Positions 9,061 to 21,400 of a stretch of DNA of 64,000 nucleotides are shown here, one piece after another. Below the pieces are notes generated by a model, which worked only from the letters and a program-made list of their open reading frames with translations, did not search any database and was not told the origin of the DNA. Source of the DNA: Trogon surrucura (Eukaryota > Chordata > Aves > Trogoniformes > Trogonidae); NCBI GenBank assembly GCA_020746105.1, contig CM036629.1:3440501-3504500 (forward strand). The letters are read 5' to 3'. Each line of letters starts with the position of its first letter. The stretch's first letter is position 1. A program made the position numbers and the translations under genes.

Positions 9061-12000
9061 TCAGCAGCCATGGGAACAAGAGCGTGGAAGTGTCCCTGTG
9101 CCCGGCACAGCTGTGCTGCAGAGCCTCAGCTGATGCCGTGGGAAGCTGAAAGGGAAGAGCAACCATTTGACACGTCGTGCTTTTCAGTAATGTCCTAGTG
9201 CTTGCTCTAGGGAGTTTTGCTGATTTATGTGGTGCTAGCGTTCCTTGTTTCCAGGAGGGAAGAACAGCTCTTAGAAGAAGTGGGAATGCAAAGACTTCAC
9301 ACTTTGAAATATGAGGGGGTAGGTTTGTACAGCACAGCGCGTATGTGATCTGTGCCATAAAAAAAGGGTTGGGAAATCGTCGGCTGTTTTCTGTACTACA
9401 GTCATGTAATGGTATCAGGATGCTGAATTACAGTCATGTAACTGTTCACTTTGCTGAAGACATAATTAGGTTGAAGTCACTATGGCTGTTCACATTAACG
9501 GACTTAAATTGGATTTTTTGAAGTGGATGCTCTCTGACTTTGAAAATTTACAGATAAATTGGAGCCATACTGATTCATTAGTAGATGAAACTGATGTAAA
9601 ATTCTAGCGGTTTTAGATTAGAGTTAAATAGCCAAAAGCTCTTTGTGGCTAAAAGAAATTGATAATATTTTTCATGTCTCTCAAACTTCCATGGTTTTAT
9701 TCTAATGTGGTATATTTTGTATGTATCTGATGGTTTTCTTTTTTGTGCTTTTTATGAAGATATGGAACTTTTAAGGAAAATAAATTGATAGAATCCTGCA
9801 GCAGTTGAAAGGCTGAAGTGGAAGAATATGGAGTAAATGTGAGGCTTTATACGTGCCTGATATGAGGAACCATTGAAACAAAAGCTTTAACACTCCTTTA
9901 ATCCATACTGAAAATTGCTAGTGAAAATGGTTCGGCTTTGATTGGTGACACTGCTTTTTGGAACCTGGAAGAAAGAATCCCATGTGAATGTGGATATAGT
10001 AACTGACAGAAGAATGTGCTTGTTACCCAGATATCACAGTGCAGTCAGTAAATATGATACTCAAGTGATCTTCAGTTGACTGTGAGGATATCGTGTGCAC
10101 TGATGAATGCAAAAATTAGAATAAAAAAATTATGCTGTAAAGGGAGATGTGGTTCATCCATTTGCCATTGGCAGAGGAGTACTACTTTCAGTTTTCATGT
10201 AACAATACTGATGCTGGTTTAAGCATCTAGCTTTCTTGAGTCTAATCTGAATTTGAGTTTGTGGCCCTATTCCAAAAGAGGTAAGATAAAAAGCACAGTC
10301 ATAGGCTGAGTTCATGTCCTTCTCTGAAGTAAAGGTTCTTCTTTAGTCCAGAAATGTTCTGTCCTTGCTCTTGTAGCTCAGGGCACTCTTCATGCATTGG
10401 ATTATGTGTATCTTTGCTGGGCACCAAAGTCTCATGAAATGTGTTTTTTGACTTCCACATTTGGGGAGCGAGTAGAAATCTGTTACTGTGAAACCTTGCT
10501 GAACATCTCGGATGTTATTTTCTTGCTTATGGAAAAGTGACTTGGTATCACAGATCTGTCAGGTTCATTGCTGATAGCAAACCTCTGTAGTATTTTTTAT
10601 AAATACGTGTTCTGAAGATATTTGTAGGTCATCTTCTTTCATTTTGCTTAGCTTGTTTTATCCTGAGTTCTCATTGCTAGATTTTAAGGATGTTTATAAA
10701 GACATACACAGTTAGATGACCAGCTTCCTAGTAAGACATCCATACTTAAACTGAGTACTTCTTCTGTATAGCCTTTTTCTGAGATTATTTAGAAGAAGTA
10801 TACCCCATTTTCAGAGCTGAAATGTAATTATTCCAATGTTTCCTATGGCCTGGCACTTGCTGTATAATAAGAGAGTGGCGTGAAGAGAGTCATTACAATA
10901 GCTTGAAACTTGACTTTGTTAAACACATACTTACTGAATATTGTCTCTTGAGTGTGTTGCCAGATGTTTGCGTATAAACAGCATCAGATTAATTATCGTG
11001 TTTCCACTGTAAAGTGTCACTGTGTGCCTGCAGTAGAGCAGATTCTGGTCAGTACAAAGAAGGGCTACAGGGCACAAACAGGAAATTCATGAAATAAATA
11101 TGCTACAAAATGTACTCGGTTAGAGCAAAAGCAACAAGGATCTAGAGAGGTGATGAACTATGCCACTGAGGGTTTGGGAGAGATTTGGGGATAAGCTGAT
11201 AGTAACACTTTGGGGTTGTATCATGGGTTGCCATCGCAAGCTGCTTCTTTTCCAGACTTGTGTGCAACGTGTTACGTATGCCCCAGATTCTTGGAATTGG
11301 ACTTATCTTTTTTTTTTTGTAATTACAGATTGCAAAAGTTGAGTCTGACAGGGCTAAACTGGGATTGTAGGTGATGGACTGGTTCTTCTGCACGCTTGCT
11401 ACTCTCACTGCTCTTACACATGTTGTGAGAAAGGTCAACCTTGAAGCCCTAGCAGAGGGCTCCTGTACAGAGCCAGGCTGACGCTGGGGCTGAGCTAACG
11501 GGTTTTCAGTGCAGTTACTGGAGTGGTTTTATTTGTTTGCTAGAGCAGTCCCTGAGAAGAAGTTGAACCAGGACACAGTTTACTTACTAAATGGCTTTGC
11601 AGTTTGGATTGTGTGCGTCTGTAATAAAAAGCAGGTTATTCACCTAAATGAGGCGTGATTATGTCTAGACATTATCTGATGGATATTTATCTGTCAGCAG
11701 TGAATGGTCCAAATTGCCTGTGGAATTGGATGCAGGAACAGGTGTGCCCAGTCGGTTTACCTAAAATTTGTGCCGTTACTGCAGTTAATGTTTATACCGT
11801 AACGTTTTAATGAGACTACAGTTCTGTGATTTTGATTTGCCACCAGTGCTGTGCTTTCAAGATAGGATTTAAATCCATCATATGTAAGTGCTGCGGGATT
11901 GTTATTCTATGTGCAATAGCTGTTAGAGTCCTTATAACTCTTGACTTCTCAGTATGCAATCAGAAATTTTGACATAAAAGTATCCTCATTACTGTGTTGT

Positions 12001-15000
12001 GCATGAAATATGAAGAATCTTGGGAACTGTTTGTTGTATAGCTTAAAGGAAAAAGTGACCAAAGAAGATGTAGGCTTTGACAGCTGATGAATTTTCAGCC
12101 TGTATATAAATTGTTATCTGCGGAGCTGTTAAAAAATAGAAAAATTAGATATTTTGCCTATAACATTTTTCCTTGCTTCCTTAAAAAATAGCAGGGAAAA
12201 GGATCGTGCTTAACCCTGAAGTGCCCTTTTGTATTTTTGTTTAATTGACAGCCCAGGGGCCTCATGATACGATTGTATCATATAATTCATCTTCCTAATG
12301 ACCTTGGTAACCTTCTTCCAGAAAAATTAGAGAAGGGAGATTTGCTGTTGCAGTGGATTTTCTTTAGCCACCTTAGGAAGCTAAAAACATCTCAGGAAGA
12401 GTTATTTTAATAGACCATCTTTCCAGTGATCATGAGTTTGTAATGTAACTTCCTGAAAAGATTTTTTTTTTTTTTTTTAATTCCTATAGCATCTCTGCAT
12501 TTTTGACTGCATTTCATTAACAATGAGGTACAGGTCAGATGAGATGTTCTCAACCTGAGAATTTCAAATAAAAATTAAGAGTAGAATGCCTTTGGGTTAG
12601 GTTTAATATAATAAAATCACCAAACAGATGGCATTTTGCGTGAAACATTGAATAATTTAGCGGTATCTTCCAGTGCTAGGTAAAGATTTTTAAAAGGTCA
12701 AATTAAAACCTTGTTGCTTGGCATATTAGAGGTTGAAGTTTAATGCTTTGTCCTGGAGGTTTGTGCCTTAAATATATAACAAAGACTCCATGCAGATTTG
12801 GTTAGGGCAGTAAATGAAGCATGTAAATGGGCTAGAGGAAAGCTGTGAGCATCTCGGTGGCGATGCTTAGCTCTTCGTGAAGTCTAAGTGCTTTTCAAAC
12901 ATTGATCCTTTTCCCCTTGAAGGGGACCAAGGTGGGGGGTAATGGTGTAGGCAGCTGGAGAGAAGAACCACGTACAAGAGCCAGGGAGGGGAAATCACGT
13001 GCGAATGACTATTATTCTTGCAAAAGCCAAATTGTGGTGGCACTTCCACATAAACCAGTAAGTGATGAGGCTAAGATAAACACTGAATTTTTGCTATGAA
13101 TCCCATTTTGAATTAGGGAACTGACGGAACAAGTCCTGTCCCCGTCTCGCTAATGAATTCTCTGCTGACAATTTCAGATGATTACTCTGAGTTTAATATT
13201 TCACCTGCAGAGGCTTATCATGTTGTCGCCTATTGCTTGTCATCTGCGAGTTGGAGAACGGGTGGGTGACATCACAAATAAGCGTGGTACGCTCAGCCTG
13301 TCTTCTTGTGTCTTTCCACTAAATGCCACGTCAGTGACAGCTTAATGATTGTGGATTTCACAATATTGTGAAAACTGTAACAGAAGAATAAAAGCTTATT
13401 TCTAAAGCAAAACAGAAAGCAATCGGTAAGCATCATGCAGTTATATGTGCATAATAAGCATTTGCATTACCTTTTAGGTTTACAATGGAATATATGAGTT
13501 TTTTTAAATAAGACAAGAGGCTTATTTTCAGGGGAAGACTGCGTCGGTATAATTCCCCCTGAATTGGAAAAATTTGAAAATGCATACTGAGGAACTCCAT
13601 CAGTAGTGTTGTATTCTGAATATTTTTTTCTAACAAGCTAGTTTCAGAAGCTTTCCTTTACAAGTAAATGCCTTCATATTTTTTATAGCTGTTAAATGTC
13701 AGAATCCTTACATCACCCTCAAAATGTATCAATTTAAATTAACCATCCAAATAAAAGAGTGAAGCTTCCATGTCGCAAACCTTATTTTAAATACTAGAAA
13801 ATAAAGCAGCTGAAGAAATAAACCTCTTCAGCCACCAATTTGAAATTCCTACTCCAAGCTAGTCATTTTATTCTGCACTGTGTAAACCAAAGCAAGAAGA
13901 TCTCCCGTGATGATGTGTTGGGGATTAAATTGCCACACAGACATTGTAGTTTGCAGCAGTAGGACTGGGTGAGAGGACGGCAGCAGCAGTCAGTGTTCTT
14001 GCACAAAACAGGGGTCCCAACTTAAATTTGCCAGAAACCAGTGCAGCGGCGCTTTCTGTGCGGCGCGCGTGTGAGCACCGACTTCTCCAGTCAGAAGCTC
14101 AGGCCCACACCTCTTCTGTTCTCTTCCCCAAATAGAAATCTTTAACTCAAGGTTTTGTGCTGCAGTCCTGCTCCAAATGCTGTGCGGCGGTTTCCAAAAG
14201 TCAACCGCTAAAATTTTCAAGCTTTGAAGGTAACTGGTTTTTCTTCCTGAAGAAAAAGGAAATCTGCGCTTCTAAAGCCACTGCTGCTCACTTACTTAAT
14301 GCAGTCTGTGTTGGATTCGAGTTTTACGTCCTTGTGGAAAGGAAGGAGTGTGATTCAAGCTTGTGAAACATTTGTATTGTGAAATTAAGCGTGTTTACAA
14401 TGGCTTACGGTAGCATCTCAGTCCTTATGCTGACTTGTATATTGTAAGCTGAATGATAATTATTTGCCTATATGGTGGAATTCTGGCAAGGAGAACCTTC
14501 TAAATGTCTGTTCCCTTTGGCTTAGTTGTGGGTCATGTTCTTTTCTATACAGATTCTGGAATAAGTAGCTTCCTTATTTTAATTAAATTGGCCAGCTTGA
14601 TCTAAGAATTAGAGTTAAAACAAGTTTTCCTATCGTACAATTATAAAAATAGTAGTAGGCTTGTATATTGGTTATTAATAAACTGCTACCAAAAACCTTG
14701 CTTTAAGGTCTGAACACAATCAAGTAATATTATTTTTTTTACCACACTCTCTCTCTTAGTCATACCGGAGTGACAAAGAGGAAAATGTAGGCCTTTGGAT
14801 ACATTAGTTTGTAGTGCTATAATCTGAATATTCGGCTCATCTTAAAAACCAACGAACAGGACAGATATAATGTTACTTGAAACACTGTTCTAGAGTTTTT
14901 TGGTTAGTTCTTTGACAACTTAATCTGAAAGGTTTTTTTGTCTGTGTCAGAAGCTTGTTTGCTCTAAGTACATGCAGCGTATTTCAAAGTACTACTATCT

Positions 15001-15084
15001 ATGTGTGTTTATTTGTGCTTAACACTATTTTCCTGATGAAGCAAGAGTGCTTTGCTAATCAGTTTGTTGATGATGTCATTTCAG

Positions 15085-15160
15085 ATTACATCAGATATGA
15101 CTATGTGAATAGCCCGGAGGAAGGACATGATGTCAGAATAACACACAAAACGTTTGTGAG
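15085..15160 (+). other. Possible cryptic or alternative exon in ZDHHC7 intron 1
   Basis: This 76-base segment has an acceptor-like TGATGTCATTTCAG before it and a good donor GAG|GTATGTG after it. It is open in one frame and encodes DYIRYDYVNSPEEGHDVR-like sequence, which is unusually protein-like for this AT-rich intron. The match to any known gene is unknown. It could be an untranslated ZDHHC7 exon or chance. Confidence 0.2.
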
Positions 15161-17535
15161 GTATGTGTGGTTCCTCTCCTGTTACGCTCAAACATTTCTT
15201 GGTTGTCTCTAATACAGTTAAACAAAATGAATACAGTAATTTTATGCCATTTCATTCCTGTGCTAAAGAAGCTGCTTGCAGAATTGATCCAAAATTGACA
15301 TTTGTTGTGATATACAGAAATACCGATTTATTTATTTTCAGAATCCTGATGTTTGTTTTGATTTAAGGTAACTTCTTGGCTTGAGCAGCTGAAAAGTTGC
15401 CTTGATTGAAAAAATAATTTTATATTTCTTCTCCTGAGGTAGTGGACGTTAGCTGAAAGGAATTCCAAATCTGTGTTCCACAAGAAGTGTCAGAATTAAG
15501 ACACTGGTTTTCATTCATTGATTCTTCTCAGGCACTTCAAAACATCTGTGCAGCAGGAGGCCTTAAAGGAGTGGGGTTTCTAAGCAGTCCTTTGATGAAG
15601 AGAAAAGGAGAAAGACATTTTGGTTCAAAAAATGTTCCAAATTACATACATATTGACTTTTTTTTAAAAAAAAAAAAGGTAAAAAAGAAAAGAATGAAAA
15701 TTTGAAAAAAGAAAGAATACTTTTTAAAAAATGAAAAAGCTGGTACTTGGCTTGGCTGTCAGCTTTTCATATACTTCAAGGCTTAGCTGAAAGTTTATTG
15801 TGTATACTTTTTTTTTTCGAGAGAAAAAGACAATAACATTTCTGAAAAGTGTTATATGTCCATTTTGGATGGAATAATAGCTGATTTGCCTAGCTATCTT
15901 CATGTTCCAGCTGCTAATCTTGAAACTTGAATTTTCTTTAACAAAGTCTTGACCACTAGAGGTGGTTGAGGTGCCAAAGCACTATTGAGATTAAGTGGCA
16001 TAGGTTGTAATTTTAAACATTTAGAAAGATTACGATAATTTTAAGAGGCTGAAAAGAGAGACTTATCTAGGTTAAGTTAAGCTTGAATTGCTTTTAAGGG
16101 AGCTGAAGTTTATTCTTTCCTGAGGTATTTTTCTAATATGTGGCTACCTTCGTCCATGGCTTAGTAGCTGCATTCTGGTGAGAAGGGACTTTTGTGTAAT
16201 TAAAAAAAAAAATCAAACAAAAAAAACTCAGCGTGCGAGTAGAAAGCACAGTGTAACTGCTAGGAATTGTAATATTGCATTTTTAGGGACTAAATCCAAG
16301 CACCGGAGCTCTATTTCAGTTTGTTCTGTTTCATAACTGGAGAACACAGCCTGCATTTATTTCCCTGTCCCCTCTGAGTACCTCAGCTAGCAATTTTAAC
16401 TGTTGTTCTGGGATCTCTATGCTGCAATCTGCATATACTTCATTTCTAGTCCCTTGGACTATTCCTGCCTCGTTCTAGCATTAACGCGTAAAGATCAGGA
16501 AGATTTACTGGGCAGAATGTGTTTATCTGATTCTTGGTAGGTGGGACTGAGAGGGTTTTTTAAGAGTTTAGAAATACACGTGAAAACTGCCCGAGTGCCT
16601 CCTTACTTGGCGATGGTCACTGGCTATTTTAGACTAACAAAGTATTCCTGTATTCAAGGCCTATGATGTAAATTAAAGTGCGATAATTCCTGCCAGTCAT
16701 GTGTAGTTTGCCATTAATAAGGGGGGGAAAAATGGAGATTTCTTCATGGCTGTCATCAGTCAGTATAAATGCTTTCAAGTTTCTCTCAGACATGGCCTTT
16801 AATAGCGTGAATCAATATAATTTGTAGAACACAGTATACTTTTAAAGTGTAAGGCTGTTCTGGATGCATAATGTTTAAGCTTTAATTTGTTTGCTGATAG
16901 CACTTCTGCCTTTCTCTATCTGTGCTTGTTAGAAATGTCTGGAAAATAATACTGTTGCATGAAAACTATGAAGGTTTCAAGTCTCAGTTTTGTTCCACGT
17001 TGGAACAACAACAAAGCCCCAGAAGAGTTTTCATGAAATTAGATTAATTGATGTGTTCTTTGAAAATCTAATTCATGTAATCCATTGCCATGTTCATTTA
17101 GCCACTACTATTTGTTTCCCTTAAGTTTGGTCTGATCCGAGGCCATTTTGTAAGTTGTCCAGTATACCTTCCTAACAGGTTTGTGGTTTTTTTCAACACA
17201 ATAGCTAAATTTGTTGACAAAAGTACTGCTTTCTAACTTGCTGTGTTTTTTGTTGTAGACAATGTACTTAGAACGGCGTCATTTCCATTCTTTTTTTTTC
17301 CTTTCTGCTCTTCCTTGGGTTGCTGGGGCAGCATGAAAAGTCAACAACAGTCTGGTGCCATAATTTGCTGTTTTCTGAGACAGATGAGCTGTAATTTAAT
17401 GAAGACTTTGCCATTTGAGTTTGAAATAAAAGCAAGAGGTTGGATTTTTAACAGAGGAGGAAGAATGTTTTATGAGCACTGCCAAATGGAAATAAAAACC
17501 ATTGTAAAATCCCTTTGTCAAGCATTGAAGCTGCA

Positions 17536-18000
17536 TGGTGGTGGTGGGTTGACCCTGGCTGAATGCCTGGTGCCCAGCAAAGCCGCTTTATCACTCCCCT
17601 CCTCAGCTGGACAGGGGAGAGAAAATAGAACAAAAGGCTCATGGGTCAAGATAAGGGATAAGAGATAAGGATTTTCTTTCCCTCCTCCCCACAGCGGCAC
17701 AGGGGGACGGGGAATGGGCGTTGTGGTGAGTTCATCACACGTTGTCTCTGCGGCTCCTTCCTCCTCAGGGGGAGGGCTCCTCGCACTCCTCCCCTGCTCC
17801 AGCGTGCGATCTCTCCTATGGGAGACAGTCCTCCACAAACTTCTCCAATGAGAGGCTTTCGCATGGGCTGCGGTTCTTCATGAACTGTTCCAGCACGGGT
17901 CCTTTCCACGGGGTGCAGTCCCTCAGGCACAGACTACGTGGGCATCCTGCAAGGTCACAGCTTGCTTCGGGCATCCACCTGCTCTGTCTTGGTGTCCTCC
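17536..18000 (+). mobile_element. Avian endogenous retrovirus LTR, 3'-truncated solo copy
   Basis: The sequence beginning TGGTGGTGGTGGGTTGACCC, followed by blocks such as CTCCTCAGCTGGACAGGGG, a GATAAGG-repeat stretch and the 'TTCTTCATGAACTGTTCCAGC' region, is a dispersed avian LTR family I recognise. It is probably ERVL-like, though the class is uncertain. The copy starts at the expected TG end and breaks off near GGTGTCCTCC at about 18000 without the 3' terminus. No internal retroviral coding sequence is attached, so it is a truncated solo LTR. It ends about 140 bases before the acceptor of the first ZDHHC7 coding exon. Confidence 0.75.
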
Positions 18001-18156
18001 TTTTTGTTTTGATTAAAAAAAAAATATTTCAGGAATCTTCTTTGAACTTGGGTATGTTTTCTTTTAGAGAAATAAGAGCGAGAGCTGCCTGTATTTCCAG
18101 TTTCCTCATGCATAATAATGGTGTCTCTGGTTCCTGCAGGGCAAGGCCAGAAAACC

Positions 18157-18462
18157 ATGCAGTCATCAGGGCACAGATTCCGCGATGTCGAGCACCACCC
18201 GCTTCTCGCTGAAAATGACAGCTACGATTCCTCTTCCTCGGAGGCCGACATGGCAGAGAGGGTTTGGTTCATCCGAGATGGCTGTGGTATGGTCTGTGCT
18301 ATAATGACGTGGCTTCTGGTTGTCTATGCAGACTTCGTAGTGACTTTTGTCATGTTGCTGCCTTCCAAAGACTTTTGGTACTCTGTGATCAACGGTGTTC
18401 TCTTTAACTGCTTGGCAGTACTAGCTTTGTCATCGCATCTGAGAACTATGCTAACTGATCCA
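18157..18462 (+). CDS. ZDHHC7: ZDHHC7 coding exon 1 (residues 1-102)
   Basis: The acceptor TTCCTGCAG ends at 18139, the ATG is at 18157 and the donor GTAAGT starts at 18463, leaving phase 0. It encodes the cytosolic N-terminus with an acidic serine run (residues 22-31) and the first two membrane segments, ending RTMLTDP. An upstream in-frame ATG at 18118 lies in the intron and is not used in the spliced message from exon 1. Confidence 0.95.
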
Positions 18463-21400
18463 GTAAGTATGCGATCGTTCCTTGAAGTTGGGTTGCTCTC
18501 TCATGTAGCTCATCGTCTGCAGAGAAATTTGGAGAAGTGGAATCGATTTTTCTGCTTGTGCCAGTAGTGTTTGATTCAAAAGCCCTCAAAGTGAAGGGGT
18601 GATATCTCAGCTTTTCCTGTTGTTCTGCTAATGAAACCAAAAATAATTTTTGACTTGAGGAGCAGAAAGAGTAAAATTAATTTGTAAGGGAGAAGTAGAC
18701 TCATGAGAAATAGTTTCTTTGTAAAATGTTAACCGAGGTTCTGAAGAAGCTACTAAAGCTTTAGTCTTTTCTATCCTAATTTTTATACTCTTTTTGTCAG
18801 ATATATTTTCAAAATTTGGTAAGTTGTAGCTTCATCCTGTCGTATCATGTGAAATATATCTTTCATGTATGGCACATGAAAGAACTTTTAGAGGTAGACA
18901 TGCTGAAAAACCTCAGTCACATATTGGCGTAAAGTAAGACCTGTGGTCCTGTGCGATTCCTTCGTTATCGTGTTTAGGTTTTTGGAGTCAGTGGGAAGGG
19001 AGATTTAAGTTGAACCACATTGGAATGGTGTAGGTATAATAGGTCTGTAAACATACTAATTTCTTGGGACTTTTGCTCATCAGGAGTTCAAGAGATGGAA
19101 TTGTTTATTTTGTGCCAAAGTCTATTCCTTTTCTGAGGGAATAAATCTGGGGAGTGAGGGGTGGAGCGAAAAGCGTCTGTTTTCTCCAAAATTTTGAGAC
19201 AGTGTATATAGAAGTGCTGGGAGTGTTCAAAAAAAACAGCAGGGTGCTGTGGTTAATGGTTTTCTAGTTCTTTTGATTTACTTCTGAGCCCACACCCAGT
19301 TATGAAATGTTACAACTTCTACAGATTGTGACAGCTAAGAAAGTTAATGGTCTAAGGAAAGATTGTTTAAAATATGTCCAGATAAAACTGTGTGTCTTTC
19401 TAGACTTATGTTCTTTATGCATAAAACGTGATAGAAATTGAGGTGAATCACTACGGTTTTTCTCCACTCCGTTCCTGCTGACTCCCAGAGAGAAAGGCGC
19501 AGCTGTGCGATGGAAACTAAGGCTGATGGAAAAAAGGAATAAACTGCATCAAAACATACGTGAATTAAATTTAGTCTTCTAACTGTAAACATAGATTTTT
19601 CATCCAAAGGAATTGGTGACCGTCTAGAGTATATTTTTATCAGCAAAATGCTAAAAGCTTGGCCTGAAGTTATTGTCCTTAGTAACAGGTGAACAGGTGA
19701 ACATGAGGTGTGTTTCATAAACGGAAATTTATCCGGAACAAGATAGATTTGTGCTTTAGGAGCATTCTCTGAGATAATTCACCATGTTTGCGCTGACGTA
19801 TTACCTTCAGCGAGAACATTAATATTGCGAAACACGTCAGCGATACAACATGAGTGTTTAAGAACTCTCCTTAAGTTCGTTCCCCTGCAGAGGCCAGCTG
19901 GCTCAGGTTTGAAGCACCACTTAGCCAAAGAGCACATCTGGGGCAGAACTTGGGCTGTGTCTCGGGGGGTACGAACACAGGATTGTTATTCCAGGCCGTA
20001 GGCGACAAAAACTTTCTGCCCATGTCGGTAAATGCCTGCTGCTTTCTTAATTCTGCCCCAAAACCTTCCTTAAGGTGTCTGTGTAAAATGATGATGTTGC
20101 CAGTGAGCTTGTTATTTTTCCTGAATGAGAAACGATTATAGAATGTTGTAGATTGTTAAAGCCAACCTGGAGAAGTTCCTGTATACTCCAGTATCCTTGT
20201 GCTGGCCTGGAGGAGCTAGTACAGAAAAGCCACTGCGCTTCCATTTCACATCTGGGTTTATGTACAGTTGCTTCCTGCCACAGATAAGCCTTTAGCTCTG
20301 TAAATAAGCAAAGTGGCAATGGTACTGTCCATTATTTGCTTACTTATTCAAAGTTAGATTCTGACTTCATGAAGCTCTAGATTAATACTGTTACTGGACA
20401 AACCAATCCTGCCTTCTGTTCCTGTCTGTTCATCATCTTCCTCATTGTGTTGAAACAGCTGCTAATGCAGCTTGGTGGTGAACAGCTCAGAGAACTACTT
20501 AAAAATAATTTCTTTTCCTGTTTTTTTTTTTTTTTTTTTCCTTTTGGATCAGTTCCTTCAGCTGGTGATCATGTAGCTACACGGACCTACACAGGAGCAG
20601 AAGGCAGCAGAGGATTGTAGATGTAGAATAAAGAAGCCAGTGGTGGTTCATGCTGACAGTGTCCAAGCTAAAAGCTTGGAAGAAAAAAAAGGATGACTTG
20701 ATTCTCAAAAATTCACGTACATGGTGCACGTTGGCTAAATCTTGGATTTAGAGAGTTGAAATAACGTCTTTCAGGTGGTTGTTGCTGATGGAACTTTTGT
20801 GGCTGGCTTGGCCTAATAATCAAACAGCAAAACAATTAACATACGCTGCTGTAAGAAGGCATGTCTCTTAGTAGTGCTTGTTCAGAGTAACTCCTCAGAA
20901 AATACTGCACCTGTAGTGCTTGTATCTGCATGTAAAGATGTGTCTTCCTCACCATTTCACGTATGCTGGTGACAGGAGATTGTCAGGATTATGCTAATAC
21001 TTGGCCATAGATGAGGCTCGCTGAAATGAAACCGAATTTGAGGTCAAGCAGAGGTAATGTATTCATTTGGAAATGATTCAGGCTTATGGCGGACTGTCTT
21101 GGAATAAATGGATTTATTTCAGCAATTATCCTGAGATTAGTGGTATGAAGCCTGTAAAATGTATTTTTAAACTCTCTCATGCCATTTAAGAAACTTTCTG
21201 TCCTGTAATTGAAATGATTTCAGGGGGCTGTACCCAAAGGAAATGCCACTAAAGAATACATGGAGAATTTGCAACTGAAACCAGGAGAAGTGATCTACAA
21301 ATGTCCAAAGTGCTGTAGTATCAAACCTGAACGTGCACACCATTGCAGGTATGCTGTAGTTTTCTTTAAAGGAATTATACATACTGAGTCTTGGAATAGT

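Larger units (their letters stand above)
8249..18139 (+). other. ZDHHC7: ZDHHC7 intron 1 (about 9.9 kb)
   Basis: This runs from the CpG-island donor to the acceptor CCTGCAG at 18139. It holds a CR1 copy at about 8590-9060, long AT-rich unique sequence with T or A homopolymers (for example near 12463 and 15660), a possible small exon at 15085-15160, and an avian LTR at 17536-18000. Additional 5' UTR exons may lie here but cannot be established from sequence alone. Confidence 0.6.

Noticed and set aside
18118..18156. Upstream in-frame ATG at 18118 as the ZDHHC7 start
   Set aside because: It lies before the splice acceptor at 18139. The ATG at 18157 gives a length and N-terminus matching the family. 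It would count only if a transcript started inside the LTR.
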